Under the pieces are notes generated by a model. That model searched no databases. It saw only the letters and a list, made by a program, of their open reading frames with translations, and had not been told where the DNA came from. Shown here one piece after another: positions 7,958-17,671 of a DNA stretch of 35,100 bases; the stretch's first letter is position 1; each line of letters begins with the position of its first letter. A program made the translations under genes and the position numbers. This DNA comes from Caldilineaceae bacterium (lineage in GTDB: Bacteria > Chloroflexota > Anaerolineae > Caldilineales > Caldilineaceae), in assembly GCA_023384455.1 (NCBI GenBank), contig JAHDWH010000043.1, forward strand, positions 1 through 35,100. The letters run 5' to 3'.

Positions 7958-8266
7958 ATGGACAACCAAACAGTGGAAACCCGGTTATGGGATGCAGCCG
8001 AACATTTGGAAACCGATGAAGATATGGCCGCGTATTTGGACGCCGCTCTGGAGGATGGCGACCCGACGCTCATCGCTGCTGTTCTGGGGGACATAGCCCG
8101 GGCGAGGGGTATGTCCCAGATCGCGCGTGACGCCGGGCTGGGCAGAGAAAGTCTCTATAAAGCGCTTTCGATCAATGGCAACCCCGAATTCGCAACTATT
8201 CTGAAGGTCATCTCCAGCCTTCACCTCCGGCTGCGGGCAGAACCAATGGGGAATGAGTCTACGTAA
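7958..8266 (+). CDS. HI1420-type addiction-module antitoxin with helix-turn-helix
   Basis: A protein of 102 residues. AGGAG at 7947-7951 lies 6 bases before the ATG at 7958, which I prefer over the ATG at 7952. The N-terminal part (TRLWDAAEHLETDEDMAAYLDAAL) matches the antidote family. A helix-turn-helix of the MSQIARDAGLGRESLYKALS type follows at about residues 50-75. It would neutralise the toxin encoded just upstream and repress the pair, probably at the palindrome 7631-7650. The stop codon runs directly into a short 7-base periodic repeat (AACCACA, GACCACA, GACGGCA at 8266-8286). Confidence 0.88.
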   Translation: MDNQTVETRLWDAAEHLETDEDMAAYLDAALEDGDPTLIAAVLGDIARARGMSQIARDAGLGRESLYKALSINGNPEFATILKVISSLHLRLRAEPMGNEST

Positions 8267-8286
8267 ACCACAGACCACAGACGGCA
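8266..8286. repeat. short 7-base periodic repeat
   Basis: Three heptamers AACCACA, GACCACA, GACGGCA begin inside the antitoxin stop codon. A partly complementary stretch lies at 8311-8330, so a loose hairpin is possible. Shortest of the periodic repeat loci in the window. Confidence 0.5.
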
Positions 8287-8360
8287 ATAGATGAAACTAC
8301 CGGGGGCGGTCAGTGGTCCGCCGTCTGCGCTCTAACTGAATCGGGAGTTTGACCCACCCA

Positions 8361-8390
8361 GGGCGAAAAGCTGTGTCCAGCCTTTCGCCC
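8361..8390. terminator. bidirectional hairpin between convergent genes
   Basis: The arms GGGCGAAA (8361-8368) and TTTCGCCC (8383-8390) form an 8-base stem with a 4-base inner pairing (GCTG/CAGC). It ends at the stop codon of the PHP gene and lies downstream of the antitoxin gene, as expected for a shared terminator. Confidence 0.55.
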
Positions 8391-9073
8391 TAACTGCGGT
8401 GAATGGCTCCTCCATACGAAACCGGTGACACTTTCTTTCTCCACTTGGCCCAGGTGCTGGCCAGGTGGGGCCAGAAGGGGCTGACTTCCCCTTTGGGTTG
8501 GGCAGAGGCCAGGGCAGCCAGGAAGCTCTGGGCGTTGTCCTCGAAGGGGGGCATTTCCAGATAGCAGTGGCCCAGCTCAAAGGGGATGTGGGCATCGCTG
8601 CCGGCGGTCATCAGCTTGCCGTGGGCCAGGGCCAGGGAACGGGCAGAGTCGTTGTCCGCGGGCCGCACACAGCGGGCGTTGAGCACCTCCAGCGCATCCA
8701 CCTCTTCGATAATCGTCAGCACATTTTCCAGCCCCATAGCCGACCCGCGCAGGGAATCCAGGGGGTGGGGGATGCTGATCACCGCGCCCTGATCCCGCAG
8801 GCGGCGGATACTCTCCTGGGGCGAAAGTCCTTTGGGGACCTCTTCGCTGACAAACCAGGCGATGATCTCGCCCTGGGTGGTCTTGATCTCCTCGCCCACA
8901 ATAATCAGGTCCGGGGCCAGCTTTTTGGCGGCCAGCGCACCGGCCAGGTTATTGTGCTCGGTGATCGCCAATTTGTCCAGCCCGATGGCCCGGGCCCGGG
9001 CAATGGCTGTCTCTGGATGGGTCAGACAGTCGCGGCTGAAAATCGTATGGGAGTGCAGGTCAACCTTCCACAT
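8390..9073 (-). CDS. PHP-domain metal-dependent phosphoesterase
   Basis: A protein of 227 residues from the ATG at 9073 (MWKVDLHSHT). Metal-site landmarks of the PHP superfamily are visible: the HxH pair His7/His9, the ITEHNN loop, the GEEI glutamate, SIPHPLD and, near the end, GSDAHIP. PHP enzymes hydrolyse phosphoesters (histidinol phosphate, nucleoside 3',5'-bisphosphate, nucleic acid ends); this short form resembles the stand-alone TrpH/YciV-like group. It could serve as a histidinol-phosphatase, a step for which no other clear candidate is seen, but it lies 15 kb from the his genes and nothing ties it to them. No good Shine-Dalgarno site precedes the start. It is downstream of the flippase-like gene, separated by a periodic hairpin repeat. 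Confidence 0.85.
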   Translation of the reverse strand: MWKVDLHSHTIFSRDCLTHPETAIARARAIGLDKLAITEHNNLAGALAAKKLAPDLIIVGEEIKTTQGEIIAWFVSEEVPKGLSPQESIRRLRDQGAVISIPHPLDSLRGSAMGLENVLTIIEEVDALEVLNARCVRPADNDSARSLALAHGKLMTAGSDAHIPFELGHCYLEMPPFEDNAQSFLAALASAQPKGEVSPFWPHLASTWAKWRKKVSPVSYGGAIHRS

Positions 9074-9084
9074 AGGGCTTTCGC

Positions 9085-9148
9085 TGGTGGGGTGATGGGA
9101 TGATGGGGGGACGCACAAGTGCATTATCCCACCATCCCATCATCGACT
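9085..9148. repeat. 8-base periodic repeat forming a hairpin
   Basis: Left half TGGTGGGG, TGATGGGA, TGATGGGG (9085-9108); right half TATCCCAC, CATCCCAT, CATCGACT (9125-9148). The halves are largely complementary. The right half supplies the last codons and the TAA stop of the flippase-like gene (9124-9126). Confidence 0.8.
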
Positions 9149-10137
9149 TTTCCAAGAATAGACTTGGGCGCTGTTTTTCCCTCGCTCCCCGTCAACAGAT
9201 GCGGCCAGAGCGCAAAACTGACGATCCCCAGGGCCACGCCAAACCAGAGGGTGGCGAAACGCACGAGGAGTGCCCCGGCGCTGGCCGGGGTGCGGGCCAG
9301 GCCAAGAAGCTGTTCGCTCAGGGCCACCAGGGAGCCTTCTGTGCCGCCCAGCCCGCCAGGGGTGGCCACCACCGCGCCGATAATCGAGCTGATGCTGAAG
9401 ATAAAGATCGCGATCAGGGCCGCCCCGATAGTCGCTTCGGCCCCCATACCCCGGACAACCAGAAAATAGGCCAGCCCTTCCCCCAGCCAACTGACAACCC
9501 CAATGCCTACGGCTATCAGCAGATTGGCCGGACGAAAGAGGGTGTAGCTGCTCTCATAGAGTTGGGCCAGGCTGTGGGCAAAGCGGCGCACCACAGGCAG
9601 CCCTTCCCCGATGCGCAACAGCCACAGGGCCAGAGGACGAATCTGCACAACGACAATCACGCCCACAATGCCCAGCAGGGCCGCGGCCGCGGCCAGCCGG
9701 GCCGTGGCATCGGCAAAGGCGAAAAGACCCACCCCGGCCAGAAGCAGCATCGCCAGACCGTCGGTCATACGCTCGGCCAGGACGACCGGCGCGGTCTGGG
9801 CCACGGGTGCGCCGGTCAGGTTGCGCACCATCACACTTTTGAAAAATTCCCCCACCTTTCCCGGCGTCAGCACCATCAGAAAACCTATGCCAAAGATGCG
9901 GGCGCTCTCCCAAAAGCTGATGCGTACCCCCACCAGCCCCAAATACCAGTGCCATTTGATCAGCCGCCCGCCGTAATTGAGCAGTGTCAACCCCAGAATG
10001 GCGGGCAGCCAACGCCAGGGAAAGTCCGACAGCACGGCCCGCAGGGCCTGCCAATCGGCATAGAGAATCAGGCCGATGTAGACCAGAAAGGCCAGAAGCA
10101 GGGACCAGAGAAATTTACGCCGTAGGTCAGAAGTCAT
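9124..10137 (-). CDS. lysylphosphatidylglycerol-flippase-like (UPF0104/YbhN) membrane protein
   Basis: A polytopic membrane protein of 337 residues, with about eight hydrophobic segments from residue 10 to 315. It belongs to the UPF0104/LPG_synthase_TM family, as shown by NYGGRLIKWHWYL, the LTPGKVGEFFKSV motif, VLAERMTDGLAML and GGLGGTEGSLV. Relatives move lipids or lipid-linked compounds across the membrane. The same fold forms the N-terminal half of the MprF-like protein at 14936-17671, but this copy has no synthetase half. The last residues (VDDGMVG) are coded by the periodic repeat, so the C-terminus was probably altered by repeat growth. There is no Shine-Dalgarno site, and a TATAAT box lies only 8 bases upstream, suggesting a leaderless mRNA. 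Confidence 0.9.
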   Translation of the reverse strand: MTSDLRRKFLWSLLLAFLVYIGLILYADWQALRAVLSDFPWRWLPAILGLTLLNYGGRLIKWHWYLGLVGVRISFWESARIFGIGFLMVLTPGKVGEFFKSVMVRNLTGAPVAQTAPVVLAERMTDGLAMLLLAGVGLFAFADATARLAAAAALLGIVGVIVVVQIRPLALWLLRIGEGLPVVRRFAHSLAQLYESSYTLFRPANLLIAVGIGVVSWLGEGLAYFLVVRGMGAEATIGAALIAIFIFSISSIIGAVVATPGGLGGTEGSLVALSEQLLGLARTPASAGALLVRFATLWFGVALGIVSFALWPHLLTGSEGKTAPKSILGKVDDGMVG

Positions 10138-10145
10138 AAGAGAGA

Positions 10146-10174
10146 ATTATAGCGGGTGGGGGCAAAGTTGGGAA
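10146..10174 (-). promoter_or_regulatory. promoter of the flippase-like gene, probably leaderless
   Basis: On the minus strand TTCCCA (10169-10174) and TATAAT (10146-10151) are 17 bases apart. The -10 box ends 8 bases before the ATG at 10137, so transcription would start within 1-3 bases of the start codon. Spacing and -10 are ideal; the -35 matches at 4 of 6 positions. Confidence 0.6.
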
Positions 10175-10587
10175 ATCAATCGTCTGGGGTGCATCCTCTC
10201 TTTGCGGGTGCGTCTCAGAGTAGGGGGAAGGGCTGCGCCGGTTGCAGACCGACGTCTGCTACGCAAAGTGCGTTTCAACGCACTGATGCTGGCATCCCAA
10301 TCCGTTGAAACGGGTATGCCCTGTCAGCCGCAACAGAAGCTCTGGCCCGGCAACGCTCTACTGCGGTCTGGGCTTGCCGAGCCGCCTCTTCGCAGGAGCG
10401 TATAATACAAGTTGGGGAAAAGGAAAATACACTTTCGGGGTATGGATGCGTCCCAGAACCGGGGTGGAGTGCGCTCGCTGAATTAATATAGCCACTGCCA
10501 ACTTTTTTCCCCTGTTTATGATATACTGGCTGGGAAAGTTGTTCGACTGTATAAATCGCCTTATTGAGAAATTCAGGAGGTAGTGAG
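10175..10587. other. intergenic stretch with a cluster of small palindromes
   Basis: About 410 bases without a credible gene between two divergent genes. Seen here are GCAGAC-CGAC-GTCTGC (10244-10259), GTGCGTT-TC-AACGCAC (10268-10283), and a 10-base pair CGTTTCAACG/CGTTGAAACG whose right arm is near 10302-10311. The motif GGTGCATCC or GGATGCGTCCCA (near 10188, 10206 and 10444) recurs near 29843. TATAAT at 10401-10406 has no good -35. Confidence 0.6.
10519..10527 (+). promoter_or_regulatory. extended -10 box for the BNR-repeat lipoprotein gene
   Basis: TGATATACT fits an extended -10 (TGnTATACT). No convincing -35 is present. It would give a leader of about 55 bases before the ATG at 10588, which has AGGAGG at 10575-10580. 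Confidence 0.4.
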
Positions 10588-13500
10588 ATGACTGCATTGT
10601 ATCATCGCTCCCGTGCTTGGAATGGCAGGCAGGCTGCACTGTTGACTGCGGTGCTGGTGTTGGCTCTGCTCTTGGCGGCCTGTGTTGCGCCGCCGGCCCC
10701 TGGTCTTTCCCAACCACCGGCAGAGGCGAATACCCTTCTGACCGGCCCGACTCTCTCTCCGGTTGTGGTTTTGCCTGGGCAGGATGTGGCAGAGGTCCCG
10801 CTCGTCGACAGCGGGGCGCTCGCCTGGCAGCCAGCCAGCGCGGACTATCCCACCCGGCACGCGGGCAAACCCAAAGACCCGCTGCTGGCCGCCAATCCAC
10901 CCGAGACACTTTTCGAGGGCCTGGGCAACGGCCCTCTGAAACGCTCCAATTTCTATGTGGCCCAGCGGGCCTACCCCCTGGATACCCTGCCCGTCGGTGG
11001 CTTCGTGGCTGCCCTGGAGCAGACGATGGCAATGCTGCCACTGGAAGCCGCGGAAACTTTGCCCCTGTGGCAGAATATCGGCCCAGCCCCGATGGTGGAT
11101 TCCAAAGTGGGGCAGCAGAAAATCAATGTCAGTGGCCGGGTGCGCGCCCTGGCCGTCCACCCCAACGATCCCAATACTGTCTATTTGGGTGCGGCCCAGG
11201 GGGGCGTCTGGAAGACGACCAACGGCGGCGATAGCTGGACCCCCCTGACCGACAACCAGGCCTCTCTGGCTATGGGTGCGCTGGCGATTGATCCCCAAAA
11301 CCCCAACACAATCTATGCGGGCACAGGCGAACCCTCTAACAGCCTGGATAGCTACTACGGCGCGGGGATTCTCAAGTCTACGGACGGCGGTGCCACCTGG
11401 ACACGGATGGGGGTGGCTGCGTTCAATGGGCTGGCGATTGTGCGCATTGTTGTCCATCCAGGCAACCCAAACATCCTGTATGCTGCTTCCTCCAAGTCTG
11501 GCCAGGCTGGCCCTGAGACACCGAGCCGGGGTGTCTTTCGCTCCCAGGATGGGGGACTGACCTGGGAAGGTCTGCTCACCTGCGCCAACTGTTTTGGCGC
11601 TTCCGACTTTGAGATGGACAACGGCAACCCGAATGTGTTGTACACCGCATTTGAAGGCCACGGCGTCTTCAAGAGCAGTGACGGTGGCAACAATTGGGGC
11701 AAGCTGGCCAACGGTCTACCCGATTCCCAGCAAGTAACTGTGGGGCGGGTGATCCTGGCTATCAGCCGCAGCAATTCGGCGGTCGTCTACGCCAGCTATC
11801 AGATTATTACCGACCAGTATGACGGTGCGCTTGTCTTTATGACTTCCAACGGCGGAAATTCGTGGACGCAGATCGGCACAGGCGGCTACAACTTCTGCGG
11901 CAGCCAGTGCTGGTATTCCCATACAATCGAAGTAGACCCCTCCAATGCCAATACCCTCTATGCCGGGGGCACGGCCAACTATTCGGGCAATTCCGAGGCC
12001 GATTTCACCATCCGCCAGGTGGTGATCAAAACCCTGGACAGCGGTGGTAGCTGGCTGGATATGTCCGACAACAGCGCGCCCAACAAGACCCTGCACCCGG
12101 ATATGCAGGTCATTGCCATCGACCCGGCCAACAGTCAGACGGTCTGGATTGGCAACGACGGCGGGGTTTGGAAATCGACAAATGGCGGTCAGACGTGGAT
12201 CAACCGCAATACAAATCTGGCAACCCTTCAGTTTACCGGCATTGCCGTGGACCTGACGAACCCGTCGATTGTGCAGGGCGGGATGCAGGACAACAACAAA
12301 GCCTTTACCACCAACGGCGGCTCCAGCCCAGGCTGGACAGCCGCCGATGTGGGCGACGGTGGCTTTGCCGCTATCGATCCCTTCAACACAGGCATCTGGT
12401 ATGGAACCCGCTTTGGCAAATCCTTCCAGCGTAACGATGCGGGGAGCAGCCTCACCGGCTACTGGCCTTTCAAAACCAATGGCATCAACCAGCAGGACCG
12501 GGCGCTTTTCTACATCCCCCTGGCGGTCGATCCCTCGACCCAGGGCGTGCTCTATGTGGGCACCTTTCGGGTCTATAAGACAACAGACCGGGGTGAAAGC
12601 TGGAACGCTGTAAGCGGCGATCTGAGCAACGGTCAGGGCTATATCTCGGCCATCGCGCCGGCGCCTTCCGATGCCGCCACAATCTGGGCGGGCACTTCCG
12701 ATGGCAATGTCCAGGTGAGCACCAACGGCGGCGGCAACTGGTCAAATGTGACAAAAGGGCCACTGCCTGGTCGCTACGTCTCGCGCATTGCGGTTTCGGC
12801 CACCGACGCCCAGAGCGCTTATGTGGTTTTCAACGGCTTCAATACCCACACACCGGGCCAGGACGGCCACGTCTTCCGCACCAGCGATGGCGGCGCAAGC
12901 TGGCAAAACATCAGCGGCAATCTGCCCGATGTGCCCGCCCAGAGCATCGCACTGGACAGCAGCCAGCCGGCTATTCTCTACATCGGCACCGACACCGGTG
13001 TATTCCGCACCGCCGACGGTGGGAGCAGTTGGATACCCTTCAACAACGGCATGTCCAATGTGGCCGTTGTGGACCTGATTCTGGCGAACAACAATACAAC
13101 GCTCTTTGCCGGCACCCACGGGCGCAGCGTCTATCGGGTGAATCTCTCGAACCAGCCGCCGCCCCAGACCCGCAGAGTCTATATACCCTCCATCCAGCGG
13201 GGCGCGCCGGCTGCCAACCCAACAGCTACGCCTACGCCCACGGCCACGAAGACCCCTTCGTCCGGTGTCTCCTTGCCCAGCAGCACGCCCACTGTGACGC
13301 CGACCCGCACGCCGACCCCCACCCATACCCCCACGGCCACCGTCACCCCCACAAAGGGCACACCGGGCGCGCTGACCCCCACCCCGACCCGCACACCGAC
13401 GGTCACCCGGACGGCCACCCGCACACCCACCCCCAACCCCGGCGCGTTCTACGACGACTTCGAGGATACGGGCAGCGGTTGGTCCACGACGAACACCGGG

Positions 13501-14685
13501 GAGTGCAGCTTTGGCTATACGGACGCGGGCGGCAATGGCGTCTATGGGGTGAGTCCGCTGACACTCAACCAGGTCTGCATTGTGGGCGCGCCGGCCCCAG
13601 CCCAGGCAACCGGTGTCTACGAAGTCACAGCCTTTAAGAACGGGGCGAGCGATGGCAGTGTCTATGGGCTGGGCTTTGCAATGGACAGCCCCAGCGCCCG
13701 CTCGGTCACTCAGTTCTACGTCTTCTGGGTCGATCCAGCCAGCCAGAAATATCTCCTGCAGAAACACGACAAGGGCAACTGGACTGAGCTAAACGCTCTG
13801 GGCGATTGGCAATCCAGCACGGCGATTGTGAGCGCGGACGGAGACAACCGGCTCAAAGTGCGTCGGGAGGGGAGCGAGATTCTGCTCTTTGTCAACGGCA
13901 GGGTGTTGGAACGGGTGGTGGACAGCAGCCTCTCGGCCAACGGCTTTGTGGGGCTGCTAAACTGGTCAGCCTACGCCGCGCCGGCCACCGCTGGTTTCGA
14001 TGATATGGAGATCAACCGCATCCGTACGGTCTATCAGGAGAACTTTGCCCAGGCGGGCAGCGGCTGGTTCAGCGGGGAACAGGGCGTCTGTCAGGCCAGC
14101 TATACCAACGGCGAATATCGCACAGCCACAGGCCCCGGCTATCTCTGCTTCTTCGGAGCGCCCCTGACCGGTCTGCCGAATGGCCGCTTCCAGACGGATG
14201 TTCACCGGGAAGAGAGCTTCTACCAGACGGCCTACGGTCTCTATCTTAAGGGGGATGCTAATTACACGGCTTTCTACGCTTTCCTGGTGATACCGGATAC
14301 CCAGCAGTACGCGCTGATGCGCTACGCAGAGGGAAGCTGGCAGAGCTTTACCTGGGACCCCGACCTGCAAATCGGCTGGTTGACCAGCGACAAAATCAAT
14401 ACGTCTACTTCGATCAATCAACTGAAGGCCGAAGCAGACGGCAATCTGCTGCGAATCTTTGCCAACGGCACACTGCTGGGCAGTTTCACCGATTCCACGC
14501 CCCTGACCGGCACCCGCTTTGGGGTAATCAACTGGGCCTCCCAATTCGATACGGCTATCTCCGATTTCGACAATGTGAGCGCCACGGCCTGGGATGCCGG
14601 AACATCCCTTGTTAGCGCGGCTGATGCCCCATCCACACCGGGCAGTTTGCCTGTTCCTCTGGAAAATCTATTACCGATTGAGTAG
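10588..14685 (+). CDS. large BNR/VPS10-like repeat lipoprotein with two C-terminal beta-sandwich domains
   Basis: A protein of 1365 residues, start set by AGGAGG seven bases before the ATG at 10588. The signal peptide ends in the lipobox LAAC (Cys32), so it is an exported lipoprotein. Residues about 170-860 hold many copies of the sortilin/BNR-type beta-propeller repeat: a [12 protein letters not shown] strand followed by GIFKSTDGGxTW. A Thr-Pro linker fills about 874-951. Two homologous domains follow (about 952-1147 and 1148-1335), each beginning with a DDF or ENF stretch, a GSGW motif and a pair of cysteines; they resemble LamG/concanavalin-like or 3-keto-disaccharide-hydrolase-type sandwiches. 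The role may be binding of polymers or proteins outside the cell; no catalytic residues can be named. A strong terminator follows. Confidence 0.85.
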   Translation: MTALYHRSRAWNGRQAALLTAVLVLALLLAACVAPPAPGLSQPPAEANTLLTGPTLSPVVVLPGQDVAEVPLVDSGALAWQPASADYPTRHAGKPKDPLLAANPPETLFEGLGNGPLKRSNFYVAQRAYPLDTLPVGGFVAALEQTMAMLPLEAAETLPLWQNIGPAPMVDSKVGQQKINVSGRVRALAVHPNDPNTVYLGAAQGGVWKTTNGGDSWTPLTDNQASLAMGALAIDPQNPNTIYAGTGEPSNSLDSYYGAGILKSTDGGATWTRMGVAAFNGLAIVRIVVHPGNPNILYAASSKSGQAGPETPSRGVFRSQDGGLTWEGLLTCANCFGASDFEMDNGNPNVLYTAFEGHGVFKSSDGGNNWGKLANGLPDSQQVTVGRVILAISRSNSAVVYASYQIITDQYDGALVFMTSNGGNSWTQIGTGGYNFCGSQCWYSHTIEVDPSNANTLYAGGTANYSGNSEADFTIRQVVIKTLDSGGSWLDMSDNSAPNKTLHPDMQVIAIDPANSQTVWIGNDGGVWKSTNGGQTWINRNTNLATLQFTGIAVDLTNPSIVQGGMQDNNKAFTTNGGSSPGWTAADVGDGGFAAIDPFNTGIWYGTRFGKSFQRNDAGSSLTGYWPFKTNGINQQDRALFYIPLAVDPSTQGVLYVGTFRVYKTTDRGESWNAVSGDLSNGQGYISAIAPAPSDAATIWAGTSDGNVQVSTNGGGNWSNVTKGPLPGRYVSRIAVSATDAQSAYVVFNGFNTHTPGQDGHVFRTSDGGASWQNISGNLPDVPAQSIALDSSQPAILYIGTDTGVFRTADGGSSWIPFNNGMSNVAVVDLILANNNTTLFAGTHGRSVYRVNLSNQPPPQTRRVYIPSIQRGAPAANPTATPTPTATKTPSSGVSLPSSTPTVTPTRTPTPTHTPTATVTPTKGTPGALTPTPTRTPTVTRTATRTPTPNPGAFYDDFEDTGSGWSTTNTGECSFGYTDAGGNGVYGVSPLTLNQVCIVGAPAPAQATGVYEVTAFKNGASDGSVYGLGFAMDSPSARSVTQFYVFWVDPASQKYLLQKHDKGNWTELNALGDWQSSTAIVSADGDNRLKVRREGSEILLFVNGRVLERVVDSSLSANGFVGLLNWSAYAAPATAGFDDMEINRIRTVYQENFAQAGSGWFSGEQGVCQASYTNGEYRTATGPGYLCFFGAPLTGLPNGRFQTDVHREESFYQTAYGLYLKGDANYTAFYAFLVIPDTQQYALMRYAEGSWQSFTWDPDLQIGWLTSDKINTSTSINQLKAEADGNLLRIFANGTLLGSFTDSTPLTGTRFGVINWASQFDTAISDFDNVSATAWDAGTSLVSAADAPSTPGSLPVPLENLLPIE

Positions 14686-14718
14686 AGCGAATGGGTGTCC
14701 GATTTTGCAAATGAGTAG

Positions 14719-14753
14719 GAGAAGACCCCGTGCGCAGGCGGGGTCTTCTCTTT
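14719..14753 (+). terminator. rho-independent terminator after the BNR-repeat gene
   Basis: A perfect 12-base stem GAGAAGACCCCG / CGGGGTCTTCTC (14719-14730 and 14739-14750) with an 8-base loop is followed by TTT. It lies 34 bases after the stop codon. Confidence 0.85.
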
Positions 14754-14935
14754 GCCCTCCTTGCGCTTCCTCGCCGTCTTCCTGTACTACCGCCTGTATG
14801 TAGGGTGGCTATCTGCCCCAGTCGTGGCATAATGGACCAGTCGCGGCTCTGTTTCGGCTTTCTACCCCACCGCTTTCCGGCTGGGGCACAGGTTCATCTT
14901 CGTTTAGTTGATATTTGTTGATTGAGGTGTTATAC

Positions 14936-17671
14936 GTGCGTCGCTGGCTCTTTCCTCTCCTGGCTCTGGCGGCTGTCTGGATCGTCTTTGCCCAGATGGC
15001 TGAACTGGAGAATCTGGCTGTTACCGTTTCCCAGGGAAGCTGGCGCTGGCTGCTGGTCGGAATGGCCCTTCAGATCGTCTATTACCTCGGCCTGGCCGTC
15101 AGCTATCACGCGGCTCTGGCTGCGGTGGATGTGCCCGGTCGCCTGCGGGATATTATCGCTGTGACCCTGGCCGGCATCTACGTCAATACAGTGGCCCCGG
15201 TTGGCGGGGCGGCCAATGCGGCGCTCTTTGTGGACGATGCGGCCCGCCGGGGCCATTCCCGCACGAGGGCCGCGATGGGGCTGCTGGTGCAGATGGTGGC
15301 AGATTACGGCGCGTTTTGTCTGTTGTTGGTGATTGGGCTGGCTGTGATGCTACAGTCGGGCACGCTGCACTGGTATGAAATCACCGCGTCCCTCGTTCTG
15401 CTCCTCTATATCGGCGGCATGACACTGACCCTGACCCTGGGGTTGTGGCGACCCAAATGGCTGCACGCTGTCTTCGCCTACATTCACCGCATCACAAACG
15501 CCATCGGCGGCTGGTTTCGTCGCCCCAGTCTGCTGGTCGAGGATTGGAGCGAACGCAACGCCGAGGAATTCATCGAGACCTCCCACCGACTGGTGGCACA
15601 GCCCGGCCATCTGGCGCGCACAGTCCTGATCTGCGTGGCTGCCCATATCGTGAATCTTGCCTCCCTCTGCGCCGTCTTTCTCGCTTTTCATCAGGAAGTT
15701 CCCTTCCAAATCCTCATCGCCGGTTACGCAATGACGATGCTTTTCTGGATCATCTCGCCCACATCCAACGGCGTTGGCATTGTGGAGGGCCTGATGCCAG
15801 TGATGCTGGTTTCGCTAGGCATTCCCAGCGCGTCGGCTGTTATCATTAGCCTGACCTACCGGGGTATTGGCTTTTGGTTGCCTATGCTGGTCGGCTTTGT
15901 ACTGCTGCGCCGCCTGCGCATCTTTAGCCAGGCCGAGCATCAGATTGCCGGCGAGGGACAGATCGGGATTGCCGTGCTGGCAACCGCACTGATGGGACTG
16001 GTCAATCTGGCCTCCGGTGTGCTGCCCGCTGCCCACGATCGGCTGGCGCTTCTGATTCAGATTCTGCCGTTGGAAGTGCAGCGGGGCAGCCGTTTGACTT
16101 CCGTTCTGACCGGTTTTGCCTTACTCCTGCTGGCCCAGGCTCTCTGGCGTCGTAAGCGGGTGGCCTGGTGGCTGAGCCAAACATTTCTTCTCTACTCTAT
16201 GGCAGCCCATCTGGTGAAAGGGCTGGACTACGAGGAAGCCGCGTTGGCTGGGGTACTGGTCGTCTATCTGTGGACCCAGCGCAGCCACTTCCAGGCCCTG
16301 TCGGACCCACCTTCCCTCTGGCAGGGAGTACGGGCGCTGGTTGTGGCCGCCACTTTTACCCTGGCCTACGGAGTGCTGGGTTTCTATCTGCTTGACCGCC
16401 ACTTCAGCCAAGCCTTCAGCCTGAAAGCCGCTGTAGTGCAAACATTTGTGATGTTTGCTGAATTCTTCGATCCGGGGCTGCAACCGATCACAGGCTTTGG
16501 CCGCTATTTTGCCGACTCGATCTATCTGATCGGGGCCTTTACCTTTGGCTATGCCTTTTTGCAGATTTTGCGCCCGGTGCTATTGCGCTCGGCGTCAGAT
16601 TCGGGAACCCGCATCCGGGCGCAGCGGGTTGTGGAACAGTTTGGCCGCTCTTCGCTTGCCCGTTTTGCTCTCTTTCCGGGCAAGACCCATTGGGTCAGCC
16701 CAGCGGGTTCGCTGATCGCCTATACTGTGCGTGGCCGGGTCGCCCTGGCTTTGGGCGACCCCATCGGGCCGCCGGAGGATATGGCGGAGGCGCTGGCCGG
16801 TTTTCTCGCTTTTTGCCGTCGCAACGATTGGCAGGCCACTTTCTATCAGACCGCAGAGGACTTTCTTTCCATCTACGAAAGAGCCGGGCTGGTCTCTCTC
16901 TGTATCGGTCACGAAGGAATTGTGGACCTGGCTTCTTTCAATCTGAGCGGCGGCAGCAACAAAACAATCCGCGCTAATGTTAATAAACTGAGGCGGCTGG
17001 GGCTGCGCGCCGAGATGCACCGTCCGCCGCATTCGCCCGGATTGATGCTTCAGTTGCGGGCCATCAGTAATGAGTGGCTGGCGATGATGCGTGGCCGGGA
17101 GTTGCGCTTTTCCATGGGCCGCTTCGACGAGGAGTACGTGCGCACCTCACTGGTGATGGCGGTATACGGGCCGGATGGTTCGATTGTTGCCTTTGCCAAT
17201 CTGGTGCCCGAATACCAGCGCAATGAGATCGCCGTGGACCTGATGCGCCGTCAGGCTCAGGTGGAGAACGGGACAATGGATTTGCTTTTTGTGTCGCTCT
17301 TTGAATGGGCCAAAGAAGCAGGTTACGACACTTTCAACCTGGGCCTGAGCGCGCTTTCCGGTGTCGGTGATGCAGAGACCGATCCTGTGCTGGAACGAGC
17401 CTTGCATTATATCTATGAGCACGTCAACCAGTTCTATAATTTCAAAGGGCTGCACGAGTTCAAGGAAAAATACCGGCCCGCCTGGTCGCCCCGCTATCTG
17501 ATCTTTCCGGGCTATCCCAGCCTGCCCGCAGTCGGTCTGGCCCTGCAGAGCGCAATGACCGGGGAAAGTTTTGTGCTGGATTCGGTCAAAGAATACTGGA
17601 ACATTCACCGTCAGCGGAAACAGGCCAAAGCGCCGGTTTCCCAGACGGCGTTACCCCCGACAGAGTCGTAG
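14936..17671 (+). CDS. mprF: MprF-like bifunctional lysylphosphatidylglycerol synthase/flippase
   Basis: A protein of 911 residues. I chose the GTG at 14936 because GAGGTG lies 6 bases upstream; the frame is open to a TTG at 14915. Residues 1-330 are the multi-pass LPG_synthase_TM flippase part (NTVAPVGGAANAALFVDDAA, SPTSNGVGIVEG). More membrane segments follow to about 550. From about 559 comes the cytosolic DUF2156 aminoacyltransferase part, with double GNAT-like folds (GDPIGPPEDM, NKTIRANVNKLRRLG, NLGLSALSGVG, FKEKYRP). MprF enzymes move lysine or alanine from tRNA to phosphatidylglycerol and flip the product, changing surface charge. The amino acid used here is not predictable. A smaller flippase-only relative is at 9124-10137. 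Surrounding genes also work on the envelope. Confidence 0.9.
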   Translation: MRRWLFPLLALAAVWIVFAQMAELENLAVTVSQGSWRWLLVGMALQIVYYLGLAVSYHAALAAVDVPGRLRDIIAVTLAGIYVNTVAPVGGAANAALFVDDAARRGHSRTRAAMGLLVQMVADYGAFCLLLVIGLAVMLQSGTLHWYEITASLVLLLYIGGMTLTLTLGLWRPKWLHAVFAYIHRITNAIGGWFRRPSLLVEDWSERNAEEFIETSHRLVAQPGHLARTVLICVAAHIVNLASLCAVFLAFHQEVPFQILIAGYAMTMLFWIISPTSNGVGIVEGLMPVMLVSLGIPSASAVIISLTYRGIGFWLPMLVGFVLLRRLRIFSQAEHQIAGEGQIGIAVLATALMGLVNLASGVLPAAHDRLALLIQILPLEVQRGSRLTSVLTGFALLLLAQALWRRKRVAWWLSQTFLLYSMAAHLVKGLDYEEAALAGVLVVYLWTQRSHFQALSDPPSLWQGVRALVVAATFTLAYGVLGFYLLDRHFSQAFSLKAAVVQTFVMFAEFFDPGLQPITGFGRYFADSIYLIGAFTFGYAFLQILRPVLLRSASDSGTRIRAQRVVEQFGRSSLARFALFPGKTHWVSPAGSLIAYTVRGRVALALGDPIGPPEDMAEALAGFLAFCRRNDWQATFYQTAEDFLSIYERAGLVSLCIGHEGIVDLASFNLSGGSNKTIRANVNKLRRLGLRAEMHRPPHSPGLMLQLRAISNEWLAMMRGRELRFSMGRFDEEYVRTSLVMAVYGPDGSIVAFANLVPEYQRNEIAVDLMRRQAQVENGTMDLLFVSLFEWAKEAGYDTFNLGLSALSGVGDAETDPVLERALHYIYEHVNQFYNFKGLHEFKEKYRPAWSPRYLIFPGYPSLPAVGLALQSAMTGESFVLDSVKEYWNIHRQRKQAKAPVSQTALPPTES

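Noticed and set aside
8390..9073. PHP gene as proven histidinol-phosphatase
   Set aside because: The motifs only show the superfamily, and the gene is far from the his cluster.
9100..10125. A 341-residue open frame on the plus strand
   Set aside because: Antisense to the flippase-like gene, rich in Gln and His, no domain.
13205..13440. Tandem DNA repeat rich in ACC and CCC
   Set aside because: It is coding sequence for a Thr-Pro linker in a long gene; the periodicity follows the codons.
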